Shown piece after piece: positions 9,570-17,810 of a DNA stretch of 64,000 nt. The translations under genes and the position numbers were made by a program. Position 1 is the stretch's first letter. Each line of letters starts with the position of its first letter. This DNA comes from Liquorilactobacillus vini DSM 20605 (GTDB lineage: Bacteria; Bacillota; Bacilli; Lactobacillales; Lactobacillaceae). The notes beneath the pieces were generated by a model. It searched no databases and was not told where the DNA came from. It worked only from the letters and a program-made list of their open reading frames with translations. The DNA lies in assembly GCF_000255495.1 (NCBI RefSeq), contig NZ_AHYZ01000183.1, positions 21,649-85,648 on the forward strand, read 5' to 3'.

Positions 9570-10001
9570 ATGAAATTATCAAGTATCATTGGTCGCTTAA
9601 TTGGCGGATATTTGCTTTCAGGTGTCTATCTTGGATTTACTTTACTAATTTTAAATGAGCGTGGAGCTGGTCAAAGAATCCCAGTAGCTTCAAATTTATT
9701 CAACAAATATTTTATTTTCGATGCACTCTGCTTATTTCCGCTAGCTTACCTGATTGTTGCTAATTGACGATCAAAGTTAAAAGCTGTGGCTGATGAGAGC
9801 AATATCCAAAAAGCCTTTGAAAAAAACGGCGAATCATTTGCCACTGCCAACTTCATCCCCGCTTATTTCTATCATGGCTCCATGACTGACTCATCAGCTG
9901 CCATTTTTTTTGCTTTACTACTTGGTATTTTGATTGTCACCGCTCGTTTTAAGTTGCTGGCTAATCTGGAAAGCAATAAAAAAGCTTTGTTTAACCCTTA
10001 A
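9570..10001 (+). pseudogene. Small membrane protein interrupted by an in-frame TGA
   Basis: The reading frame starts at ATG 9570 (GTGGAAG upstream), reads 65 codons, meets TGA at 9765-9767 and continues open in the same frame to 10001. Both halves look like one protein: two N-terminal helices and one C-terminal helix around a polar loop, about 143 residues. The stop replaces what is most simply a Trp codon (TGG to TGA) between LIVAN and RSKLKAV. The family is not recognised. Its 3' end overlaps the convergent kup gene by 11 bp. The downstream half could restart at the GTG at 9786, but no ribosome site is visible there. Confidence 0.65.
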
Positions 10002-12021
10002 ATAAGGCCCCTATTTTCAGTGATTTTCTTACTTGTGAGCCGCATTTTTTGATCTCTTTCAAATAAATTTTTGGTGACCGCCGCTGCTTTAAAAATAACG
10101 GGACCTTTTCGACTCGTACGTCACTAAATTCCAAACCAAACCATTGAGCTGGTGTTGTACTATGATTTTGCAAAAAAATTCTAGCTTTGATCAGCCAATG
10201 CTGCCAGGCTGGAAGCATTGTATCTTCTGACAATAATTCATGGATCAGAATAAAACAGAAATCACCAATTTTTCTTTTTCCTAAGGTAGTGTATTTTTGA
10301 GGCTGCTGATCGATGATCCTTCTTTTTACCAAATCATTCACAATTTGTCGCAAATACAGATTGACATGATGGCTGGTTTTAAATCCTAAATATAACTGTA
10401 AATTAACAATATTCCTAGTTCCCAACATATCAACTGTGTAATAGCAATTATCGGGCTCATCTGTTGTATTGACCGTCACAAACCAATAGACTAAAGCTCG
10501 TTTGGGCTGCTTATCTAAAATCGAATACAGCATTTCTCTTTTTACTTGATAGTTTGGCCGTACCTTTGCCATCATCACCACGTTGCTCATAAATAAAGGA
10601 AGCGATTGATCAGCGGTTAAATCAACCAGCTGTTTTTGATAATCCAACAGCGAAACCTCATCTGTTTCATCCAATAAACTATCACGAATTTGGTTCCCAA
10701 AATACCAGATTGCCATGATCAGCAAAATAATCATCGTGATCAACAAAGTGATATAGCCGCCATAAATAATTTTAGTCAGACTGGCTAATAAGAAAACCAT
10801 TTCAATCAATCCAAAAACCGTTACAAAAATTTGAGCGCTTAGCGGGTGCCCCTGGTGCTTTAAAAAGTTCTTCAATAACAACGTCGTCATCAACATTGTC
10901 AAAGTAATCGCTAAGCCATAGGCAGCTTCCATTCGTGCAGAAGTCTGAAAATACAGCACAATCAGTACTGTACAAGTACACAACAGCCAGTTAACTTTAT
11001 TGATATAGACTTGGCCCCGTTGTTTGCTAGGATATTCAATTTTTAAATGTGGCAAAAGTTTTAATCCCATCGCTTCTTCAACTAAAGTGAATGAGCCAGT
11101 GATCAGAGCTTGCGAGGCAATAATCGCGGCTAAGGTCGCCAGGAGAATCGCAAATGGTCGAAACTCCAGCGGCAGCATTTGATAAAATGGATTAGTAATC
11201 TTCTGACCAGCTGGCTGTTGCAGCAGCCAAGCTCCTTGTCCCAGATAATTAAGCATTAAGGCTAAAAAGATCAACGGCCAAGTGGCATAAATGTTGCTGC
11301 GCCCGACATGTCCCATGTCTGAATAAAGTGCCTCAGCCCCTGTTGTCGCCAAGAAAACTCCACCTAAAATAAAAATTCCCACTGGATTTACTGGCGAAAA
11401 TAATAGTTTAATACCATAAATTGGCGATAAGGCTTGTAAAATCGACCAATTTTGGTTTAAATTCACCAAACCGCTGATCGCCAAAAAACTAAACCAACTG
11501 ACCATCACTGGTCCAAAAGCTTTGCCAATCACATCAGTACCAAAATTTTGAATTGCAAATAGGATTAGCAGAGTCACTAATGTCCCGGCAACAACTTCTT
11601 TTTGCTGGGTTACCCAAACTTGACCATTAAACGCCATGCCCTTTAAACCCTCTAATGCACTCGTCACGGTCACAGCCGGTGTTAGCGTTCCATCAGCTAA
11701 TAAGGCCGCTCCGCCAATTAATGTTGGAATTAATAGCCATTTGCCATTTTTTCTAATCAGTGCGTATAAGGCAAAAATGCCTCCTTCACCTTGGTTAGCT
11801 GCGCGCATCGCGATCAACACGTATTTGATCGTCGTGATCAGCATTAAAGTCCAAAAGATCAACGACAAAGTTCCCCAAACATATTCAGTTGTCAATGGTT
11901 GTTTGCCAAGCTCATTCAATAAGCTGCTCATAACATATAATGGTGAAGTTCCAATATCGCCATACACTACCCCAACTGTAATCAAACAACCAACTAACGA
12001 AAAACGAATCTGTTTATTCAT
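9991..12021 (-). CDS. kup: Kup-family potassium uptake protein
   Basis: 676-residue K+ transporter of the KUP/HAK/KT family, a proton-coupled importer in the plasma membrane. The signature GVVYGDIGTSPLYV lies near the N-terminus, followed by about 12 helices and a C-terminal cytoplasmic domain of about 160 residues. The start at ATG 12021 gives MNKQIRF and the usual family length. The frame stays open upstream to a TTG at 12144 and would add a hydrophobic segment with poor initiation signals; I treat that as untranslated, but a translated small membrane extension is possible. It lies 182 bp downstream of kdpE on the same strand, suggesting that KdpDE may govern this transporter rather than a Kdp ATPase (inference). 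Confidence 0.92.
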   Translation of the reverse strand: MNKQIRFSLVGCLITVGVVYGDIGTSPLYVMSSLLNELGKQPLTTEYVWGTLSLIFWTLMLITTIKYVLIAMRAANQGEGGIFALYALIRKNGKWLLIPTLIGGAALLADGTLTPAVTVTSALEGLKGMAFNGQVWVTQQKEVVAGTLVTLLILFAIQNFGTDVIGKAFGPVMVSWFSFLAISGLVNLNQNWSILQALSPIYGIKLLFSPVNPVGIFILGGVFLATTGAEALYSDMGHVGRSNIYATWPLIFLALMLNYLGQGAWLLQQPAGQKITNPFYQMLPLEFRPFAILLATLAAIIASQALITGSFTLVEEAMGLKLLPHLKIEYPSKQRGQVYINKVNWLLCTCTVLIVLYFQTSARMEAAYGLAITLTMLMTTLLLKNFLKHQGHPLSAQIFVTVFGLIEMVFLLASLTKIIYGGYITLLITMIILLIMAIWYFGNQIRDSLLDETDEVSLLDYQKQLVDLTADQSLPLFMSNVVMMAKVRPNYQVKREMLYSILDKQPKRALVYWFVTVNTTDEPDNCYYTVDMLGTRNIVNLQLYLGFKTSHHVNLYLRQIVNDLVKRRIIDQQPQKYTTLGKRKIGDFCFILIHELLSEDTMLPAWQHWLIKARIFLQNHSTTPAQWFGLEFSDVRVEKVPLFLKQRRSPKIYLKEIKKCGSQVRKSLKIGALFKG

Positions 12022-12203
12022 TCCGACCACTTCCAATTCTCTCTTTAAAAAATACCTGACTGCCAAGCAGCTATAAATTAAAAGCAAATCGCTGATCAGC
12101 CAAAGTTCCCCCAAAACAAAATGTTCTGCTAATAAAAAAGTCAAAATTATCAGTCCACTTAGAAAACCTCCAAGCTAGATATTTTTTCAGTTTATTTCAC
12201 TTT

Positions 12204-12899
12204 TTAATTTTGCATAAAACTATAGCCAACACCGATATGCGTTTTAATAAATTTCATTGCATTTGAATCTGGCTCGATTTTCTTTCGCAGCGCCGCGATT
12301 GCCACCCGTAGTGAGGTAGTATCACTCACTGGCTTATCCTGCCAAAGCGAACGCATAAGATAGCCGTGTGTTAAGACCTTAGAAGTATTGTTAGCTAATA
12401 AGCAAAGCAAATCATAGGTTGTTTCTGTTAAATCTAGTGGTCGATCTTTTAAATAAGCCATCCGGGCCAAAAAATCGATTTTTAAATCACCATTTTGGTA
12501 AATTCGCTGATTATCGTTTGTATTCTCTAAATAATTTCGTCTCCGCAGCGCCGCCCGAATTCGAGCCAGCAGTTCGTTGATTGAAAAAGGCTTAATCAAA
12601 TAATCGTCTGCTCCTTGGTCAAGTGCTAAAATCTTATCATTTTCCTCATTTCTGGCAGAGACCACAATAATCGGCGTTAGTTCGGCCTGTCGAATCCGTT
12701 CGATGATCTTGATTCCATCAATATCCGGCAAGCCGAGATCAAGCAGGATAACTTCAGGTTCAAATAACTTAAAGCTTTCCAAAGCTTCTTTCCCATCTTT
12801 AACCCAAATAACAGTATAATGATTAGCTTTTAAAGCCATGTTGATTAAATGACCAACTTCGTGATCATCTTCAACTAACATTACTCTGAAATTTTTCAT
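12204..12899 (-). CDS. kdpE: KdpE-like response regulator
   Basis: 231-residue OmpR/KdpE-type regulator. The receiver shows the EDD acidic pair, phospho-acceptor Asp54 in ILLDLGLPDIDG and Lys in IKPFSINE; the winged helix ends THIGVGYSFM. The stop codon of the upstream kinase abuts its start codon, so the two are translationally coupled. In classical systems KdpE activates kdpFABC; no kdpFABC is present here, and the next gene downstream is kup. Confidence 0.9.
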   Translation of the reverse strand: MKNFRVMLVEDDHEVGHLINMALKANHYTVIWVKDGKEALESFKLFEPEVILLDLGLPDIDGIKIIERIRQAELTPIIVVSARNEENDKILALDQGADDYLIKPFSINELLARIRAALRRRNYLENTNDNQRIYQNGDLKIDFLARMAYLKDRPLDLTETTYDLLCLLANNTSKVLTHGYLMRSLWQDKPVSDTTSLRVAIAALRKKIEPDSNAMKFIKTHIGVGYSFMQN

Positions 12900-14516
12900 C
12901 TACTTTTCCTCCCATTCTGGTAAAGTAAACCAAAATCTAACTCCAACCGGATTGACATTTTCAACACCAATTTTGCCACCGCAAGCTAAAATGATTGCTT
13001 GGCAAAGTGCCAAACCAATTCCTAGCCCTTTGCGACCAGTATCGCTGTTTTGCCCACGATAAAAGAGTTTAAAGACCTGATCCTTGTCTGGAATCTGCGG
13101 ACCGTTATTGTAAATTGTTACTAGAATTTGCTGCTGATCGGTTTTAGCAGCAGCCATTTTGATAACTGACCCAGCTGGCGAATATTTGATTGCATTATTG
13201 ATTATATTAACGATTACTTGAACAATTAACCGGCCATTAGTATGCGCGATTAAATCTGTTTCCGCTAGTTCAGTTATAAGCTGATCTGCTTCAGCTAAGG
13301 GACTCAAATGATTAAGGGCCGCTTCAAAAATATCGGCAATTAATTCTGGCTCGCGTTTTACTTTAAAGTTCTGATCATCAACCTTAGTCATCGACAGCAA
13401 ATTCTCAGTCAAATCAACCAGCCACGCAGCATTTTGATTGATTGAATGAGCCAATTCCTGCTTTTGTTTCCCATCTAATTGATATTCCTCATGCAGCAGC
13501 ATATCTGAATCACCATAAATTGCTGTCAAAGGCGTACGTAAATCATGTGAAATTCCGCGCAGCAAATCAGCCCGCAATTTTTCCTGTTGTGCTAAAGCCA
13601 GTGCTTGGGCTTGTTCCTTTAAGCTTTGATTTTGTCGAAGTGCCTGGCCGCACGTCAAGGCAATTGAGACTGCTAAATCTAGCGTCAATGGATCAGGTAA
13701 TTTATTTTGATTGATTTTAATAACAATCACTCCAGCAGTTTCCTTGCCTTGAATCACGATCACTGGGAGTAAAGCAAAACTTAATTTATTATTTTTAAGA
13801 CTGCCCCACCCAGCTGGTTGTTGATGTTGAATTGTCCAATCAAACAAAGCTGTCAAATTAGGACTTGCTAGTTTTTGCAAATCGGCTGAAAAACTGCTGC
13901 CAAACTTTTGCACCAATTTATACTGCTGATCATTTTTCTCCAAAATGAAAACATTATCGCCGAAAAGCTGATTTAACTGTTCACCAGTTACTTGAAAAAT
14001 CTCGGTAATTGTTTGACAAGTCTGCAAACGCTGGCTGGTCTGTAAAAGAATATCAGTTCGATATGCTCGGCCAGCATCTAAATGCGCCTGTTTTTGAATC
14101 CTAGCTGTCCATGAGCCACTCAAAAAAGCTACAATAAAAAGTATCCCGAAAGTCATTAGATTGTTAGTATTGGTTTGCAGTGAACCCACTGGTCTGGTAA
14201 AGAAAAAATCATATATGATTGGGATTGCTAAGGAATAAAGCAATGAGTAAAATCTGTCCTTGGTTACCATCGCTGTCAACATTACTCCTAAGAGATAAAT
14301 CAAAGTAATATTGGTATTATTTGAATTGATATCTTTTAAAATTAGTCCTCCCAAAGTCGTTATCACCAATATCAGCAAGGTTTTAAAAAGATTTGTCAAT
14401 TTTATGTTATTAGTTAGTCTGTCTATAAATTTTAAGTGCTGTTTAAACTTGGAAACTACCTTGTAATTTGAATTAGCTACCCTGATTTTTTCAATTTCCG
14501 GCAATCGGCGATCCAT
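12900..14516 (-). CDS. kdpD: KdpD-like sensor kinase lacking the N-terminal KdpD/Usp domains
   Basis: 538-residue kinase corresponding to the C-terminal half of KdpD. It has a short basic N-terminus, four membrane helices of the DUF4118 type (about residues 43-130), a GAF-like region (about 150-285), HisKA with phospho-acceptor His324 in GISHDLRTPL, and an ATPase domain with NIINNAIKYSP and GLGIGLALC. Canonical KdpD is near 900 residues because it also carries a K+-signal-processing KdpD domain and a UspA domain. Here the UspA-like part is a separate upstream gene 21 bp away and the KdpD domain is absent. The operon order usp, kdpD, kdpE suggests they act together. Confidence 0.88.
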   Translation of the reverse strand: MDRRLPEIEKIRVANSNYKVVSKFKQHLKFIDRLTNNIKLTNLFKTLLILVITTLGGLILKDINSNNTNITLIYLLGVMLTAMVTKDRFYSLLYSLAIPIIYDFFFTRPVGSLQTNTNNLMTFGILFIVAFLSGSWTARIQKQAHLDAGRAYRTDILLQTSQRLQTCQTITEIFQVTGEQLNQLFGDNVFILEKNDQQYKLVQKFGSSFSADLQKLASPNLTALFDWTIQHQQPAGWGSLKNNKLSFALLPVIVIQGKETAGVIVIKINQNKLPDPLTLDLAVSIALTCGQALRQNQSLKEQAQALALAQQEKLRADLLRGISHDLRTPLTAIYGDSDMLLHEEYQLDGKQKQELAHSINQNAAWLVDLTENLLSMTKVDDQNFKVKREPELIADIFEAALNHLSPLAEADQLITELAETDLIAHTNGRLIVQVIVNIINNAIKYSPAGSVIKMAAAKTDQQQILVTIYNNGPQIPDKDQVFKLFYRGQNSDTGRKGLGIGLALCQAIILACGGKIGVENVNPVGVRFWFTLPEWEEK

Positions 14517-14537
14517 CAGGTGTTCCTGATTCTTATT

Positions 14538-14846
14538 TCAGCCCTTTAAGTAGCCTCTTTCATAGATCAAAGTCGTAATTTTCTTTTGTTTTGCATACTC
14601 GCTGAGCAGATGAACCCGATCTGTTCCATAAAGGATCGTAATTTTCATCCCTAAATCTTCTGCTAGGCGAAAATTGGCAAGCAAGCCTGGATCGTTTACC
14701 AGTGTTGAACTTTGACTAATATAAATTCCGCTTAACTTGGCTTGTCTACCAGCTGCTAAATCAGCGGCTAAACGAAGCGTTTGACGATTGCTAGCCGAGT
14801 TTGAGAGACAAACTAGTAGTTGCGGCGGTTGATTTTCTTTCATCAT
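14538..14846 (-). CDS. UspA-like protein equivalent to the Usp domain of KdpD
   Basis: 102 residues with an alpha/beta UspA pattern: a LLVCLSNSASNRQTLRLAADLA start typical of the KdpD Usp segment, then LSGIYISQSS, and a final ITTLIYERG strand. It is the first gene of the operon with kdpD and kdpE, so it probably supplies the missing Usp input domain in trans. In E. coli this KdpD region participates in ligand sensing (family knowledge); the role here is inferred. The start at ATG 14846 follows AAGGAG; an in-frame TTG at 14861 overlaps that site. An ATG at 14843 is equally possible. Confidence 0.75.
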   Translation of the reverse strand: MMKENQPPQLLVCLSNSASNRQTLRLAADLAAGRQAKLSGIYISQSSTLVNDPGLLANFRLAEDLGMKITILYGTDRVHLLSEYAKQKKITTLIYERGYLKG

Positions 14847-14880
14847 TGATTGCTCCTTCAACTTAAACTGGTTGTCTTCG

Positions 14881-14916
14881 ACTATAACAAAATTGGTGTT
14901 AAGATGGTGTTAAGAT
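14881..14916 (-). promoter_or_regulatory. Perfect 11-bp tandem repeat and -10 box upstream of usp-kdpDE
   Basis: GGTGTTAAGAT occurs twice head to tail (14895-14905 and 14906-14916), exactly one helical turn apart. On the coding strand this reads ATCTTAACACC twice. A TATAGT -10 box follows (14881-14886) with no good -35, as in activator-dependent promoters. Candidate KdpE autoregulatory site. Confidence 0.6.
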
Positions 14917-15082
14917 TCCAGCTTTTTAAAACAAACTAAAAAAAGTGCTCTAACTGCGTCAAGTTAACTAATCACTAAATTATTCAAGTTTATTTAAAAT
15001 GGATTGAACAAGCTTGGCTGATTTAGTTGCTAACAAACACGGTTACGACACTTTTTTACTTGAAAAAAGCTAATGATTACTC

Positions 15083-15649
15083 CTAGCCATGAAAATTACC
15101 AGTATATTGATTAACCGTCACATATGGTAAACTGCCGGTATTGTATTCCTTGACCCAGACTTCCCAAAGGCCATTGCCAATATATTGATAACGACTAGGT
15201 GTTGCATGATAGCCAGCAAATAATTTTTGTTCAAAAGCTTTGACCCAGGCACCTTGCGGCTGTGTTGAACTAGTACTGGCAGTTGAACTGCTGACTGAAG
15301 AATTATTTGAACTTACTGATGTTGTTTGCCGATTGGCCTGTTGGTTTGTTGAACTAACACTGTTTGCAGCCGGACTGGTGATCGAACTTGAAGCGGTTGC
15401 ATTTGACTGGCTGCTGGTAGTTAGCGAACTGTCAGATTTAGCGGCGGTTGACGATGCTTTCACTGAACTTGAATTAGTTGTTGTTGATTGACTCTTTTGG
15501 TGATCCTGTTTTTTAGAGTGCTTTTTCTTTTTAACACTAGTTACTTCAGGTGCCGACTGGTTAAAATGTTGCTGCCAGCCCCAAATTGCAGTTAGACCCA
15601 TTACCATCACTAAAACAATAACCACTAAAAACCTGATTTTCATCTTCAT
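15083..15649 (-). CDS. Membrane-anchored or secreted protein with Ser/Thr-rich linker
   Basis: 188 residues. An N-terminal hydrophobic segment (about 5-25) forms a signal peptide or anchor without a lipobox cysteine. Then come a Lys-rich stretch, a long Ser/Thr/Asn-rich linker (about 50-130) and a compact C-terminal domain of about 50 residues rich in aromatic residues (YQYIGNGLWEVWVKEYNTG). The end looks like a small beta-rich extracellular domain I cannot name. Such linkers span the cell wall. A GGGGAAAAA site precedes the ATG. It appears monocistronic. Confidence 0.7.
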   Translation of the reverse strand: MKMKIRFLVVIVLVMVMGLTAIWGWQQHFNQSAPEVTSVKKKKHSKKQDHQKSQSTTTNSSSVKASSTAAKSDSSLTTSSQSNATASSSITSPAANSVSSTNQQANRQTTSVSSNNSSVSSSTASTSSTQPQGAWVKAFEQKLFAGYHATPSRYQYIGNGLWEVWVKEYNTGSLPYVTVNQYTGNFHG

Positions 15650-15736
15650 AATTTTTCCCCAAGCTAATTTTCTTTAATTATGGCATACTCCATATCAATT
15701 AATCTGCTTCTTTAAGAAAAATTATATTTTCTAGTC

Positions 15737-15772
15737 TAAAAAATAGCAGTCAATGTTTGCTTGACTGCTATT
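15737..15772 (-). terminator. Terminator after the deacetylase remnant
   Basis: 12-bp arms AATAGCAGTCAA (15742-15753) and TTGACTGCTATT (15761-15772), with a U tract on the minus strand. It still follows the 3' end of the decayed deacetylase gene. Confidence 0.8.
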
Positions 15773-15793
15773 GACTAAAAATTTTAAATTCAA

Positions 15794-16216
15794 TTAGCCG
15801 TTTTTGACTAATGATAAAAATTGCTCAGTTGCAAGTCCTGGGGTGATACGAACTCGCTCAAGCGAAAGAGCCCCTGACTTTTCTGAGCCAGGCTGGGATG
15901 AGTCGTTAAGCCTAATTATAGTTGCATTTTTTAACTAGCTGCAATGTCTGTTGATCATAGCTGCCAGCCGGATAATCAATCACCTGGATATCTTGATTTA
16001 ATTGCGAATCTAACTTCTGCTTAGCATTTTCAAGGCTTAGCTTGTGTTTTTTTAGTCTTAGCCGTTGCTATCTTATTCTTGAGAGTTTTTTTGTCCTTTT
16101 TTAGTTTGCGATGTTCTAACTGCCTATTGACTGTTTTTAGTCACCTCTTTGAGTGACAACTAACTAAAAACAATATCATCAAGCCCAAAACCAAGCCTAA
16201 TAAAAATTTTTTTCAT
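15794..16216 (-). pseudogene. Decayed polysaccharide-deacetylase-like lipoprotein gene
   Basis: No intact frame, but pieces in shifting frames form one old gene on the minus strand. The 5' part, after one shift, gives a lipoprotein signal (LGLVLGLMILFLVSC). Next is a Lys-rich coiled stretch, then a segment IQVIDYPAGSYDQQTLQLVKK, and a C-terminal segment SGALSLERVRITPGLATEQFL ending at TAA 15794. The last two resemble the C-terminal part of polysaccharide deacetylases, where YP-G-Y-Q-TL and RVRI-PG patterns occur. Most of the catalytic domain is missing and several frameshifts are needed, so this is a true remnant. The matching terminator is still present downstream. Confidence 0.6.
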
Positions 16217-16329
16217 CCTTGCATTCCCCAATTCATTGCTAACTATCTCTTTTAAAAGTCAGTGAATTGACTTATTATTTATGTAGCTGCTTATTTTCTA
16301 CCTCATCCTAAAGAAACGAAGGTCTGATA

Positions 16330-17100
16330 ATGTCATTTTTTTTCATTTTTATTTTTTTGATCATTGCTGGCTTTTTAGCCGGTTTATTAGCTTCAGTTGC
16401 TGGATTAGCTTCACTTGCTTCTTACCCTGCCTTGTTGCTAGTCGGCTTACCACCAGTTTTAGCAAATGTCACTAGCACAACTGCTTTAGTTTGTACTGGG
16501 ATCGGTTCAACAGTTTCTTCATTAAAAGAACTCCATGGTCACTGGAATAAGGTCCTTGTTTTGACTTTATTGTCAACTGGCGGCAGTATCTTAGGAAGCT
16601 TACTGTTATTACTGGCGCCAGCTGCTTCATTTGAAAAAGTTGTACCCTTCTTTATCTTGATTGCTGGCAGTTTGCTGTTAGCCTCCAGTCGAAAAACCAG
16701 CCATCTCCAGCTTAATTCCCAAAAGCTGCCTGAGTTTTGGCTAAATTTGCTGAGTTTTGGCGGCATATTTCTAGTTGGAGGTTATACTGGCTATTTTGGT
16801 GCTGCTGGTGGAGTTATCACGCTGGCTATTCTTTTAGTCATCATTAACGAAGATTTTGCAACTGTTAATGCTATGAAGAACTTTCTGGGGTTTGCCAGCA
16901 ATCTGATTGCCACTGTCATTTTTATTTTTAAAGCGCAAATTGCTTGGAAAATGGTCGTGCCCCTTGGAATTGGCCTATTAATCGGTGGCTACTTAGGTCC
17001 CGTGATCGTGAGACACGCTAATATTCATCTCTTACGAATCCTAATTGCCTTAGCTGCTTTTGGTTTAGCGGGTTATCTGTTTATAACAGCCTATTTGTAA
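16330..17100 (+). CDS. TSUP-family (TauE/SafE) membrane transporter
   Basis: 256 residues, eight predicted membrane helices in two similar halves. The first half has the typical GLLASVAGLASLASYPALLLVG and NVTSTTALVCTG segments; the second has GGYTGYFGAAGGVITLA and NAMKNFLGFASNL. TSUP proteins export sulfite, sulfonates or related organic anions; the substrate here is unknown. A GAAGG site precedes the ATG and a strong terminator follows. It stands alone between a decayed gene and a convergent gene. Confidence 0.85.
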   Translation: MSFFFIFIFLIIAGFLAGLLASVAGLASLASYPALLLVGLPPVLANVTSTTALVCTGIGSTVSSLKELHGHWNKVLVLTLLSTGGSILGSLLLLLAPAASFEKVVPFFILIAGSLLLASSRKTSHLQLNSQKLPEFWLNLLSFGGIFLVGGYTGYFGAAGGVITLAILLVIINEDFATVNAMKNFLGFASNLIATVIFIFKAQIAWKMVVPLGIGLLIGGYLGPVIVRHANIHLLRILIALAAFGLAGYLFITAYL

Positions 17101-17137
17101 AAAGATCATCAAGATTTAACTGATGATCTTTTTTAAT
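17101..17137. terminator. Terminator between TSUP and immunity-like genes
   Basis: Arms AAAGATCATCA (17101-17111) and TGATGATCTTT (17121-17131) with flanking A and T runs, so it can work in both directions. Confidence 0.8.
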
Positions 17138-17160
17138 CGCTAGTTACTTAAAAAAAATCA

Positions 17161-17607
17161 TCAATGTTTGGGAATTTGTTCAAAAATACTGTAAAACTGA
17201 GATTTATCACCAAAATCAGCCATGTACTGCCCATTCAAACCGACTTTTTGTCCGATCATTTCTAAATTAATAATTAAGTTTTCCTCTTCTTTAGAATAAT
17301 GCAGTCGCCCCGCCATCGAAACACTCCGGATATAGTTAATTAACCGCATCACTAACGCTTCAGGATTTTTAGCTGTTGACAATTTTTTGGAAACTTGTCG
17401 CAAAACGTCAATAATATCATTTAATTTGGCTGATTTAACTTCTCGATTGTCGAGAATTGCAATTAATCGATCAATATACTCTTGTGATTTTTGAACATTA
17501 TTTTCATTAAACAATGACCCCCGAAAATAATTTGTTTTGAAAATGTGAACTATTATTCTTAACATAATCGATTGATATTTTAAAAGCAACCAGCAAAAAG
17601 CCTTCAT
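17161..17607 (-). CDS. Bacteriocin-immunity-like protein (EntA_Immun type)
   Basis: The C-terminal 115 or so residues form a predicted four-helix bundle of the enterocin-A-immunity type: YIDRLIAILDNREV, LNDIIDVLRQVSKKL, VMRLINYIRSV and EENLIINLEMIGQK, with a flexible tail. These cytosolic proteins protect against class IIa bacteriocins by acting at the mannose PTS receptor (family knowledge). The first 30 residues are unusual and the true start is uncertain; a TTG near residue 32 with a GGGGG just upstream would give the normal length of about 117 residues. No bacteriocin precursor is visible nearby, so it may be an orphan immunity gene. Confidence 0.6.
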   Translation of the reverse strand: MKAFCWLLLKYQSIMLRIIVHIFKTNYFRGSLFNENNVQKSQEYIDRLIAILDNREVKSAKLNDIIDVLRQVSKKLSTAKNPEALVMRLINYIRSVSMAGRLHYSKEEENLIINLEMIGQKVGLNGQYMADFGDKSQFYSIFEQIPKH

Positions 17608-17810
17608 TTCAAGGATGCTTCAATAATCAGACACGCTGGCTTCAAGGCTCAGACACTTTTTTTATTGATTTGGTTGCTAATAAAATTTTTACAGCTGATA
17701 ATGATTAACCAGGTACCACTCTTAGTCTTGAGCCATTATTTTGGCTGAATTGGTCAACCACCACTGACTAAAGGCACAGGACTAATATTCATTAAAAAAT
17801 TGAATTACCG

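Noticed and set aside
11636..12076. 146-codon plus-strand frame opposite kup
   Set aside because: Antisense shadow of a conserved transporter; no start signals.
9991..12144. Kup start at the TTG at 12144, with an extra hydrophobic N-terminus
   Set aside because: No ribosome site at proper distance, and the ATG at 12021 gives the family length and conserved N-terminus. A small coupled peptide there cannot be fully excluded.
15240..15491. 83-codon plus-strand frame rich in Leu, Val and Glu
   Set aside because: Antisense shadow of the Ser/Thr linker codons of the 15083-15649 gene; no ribosome site.
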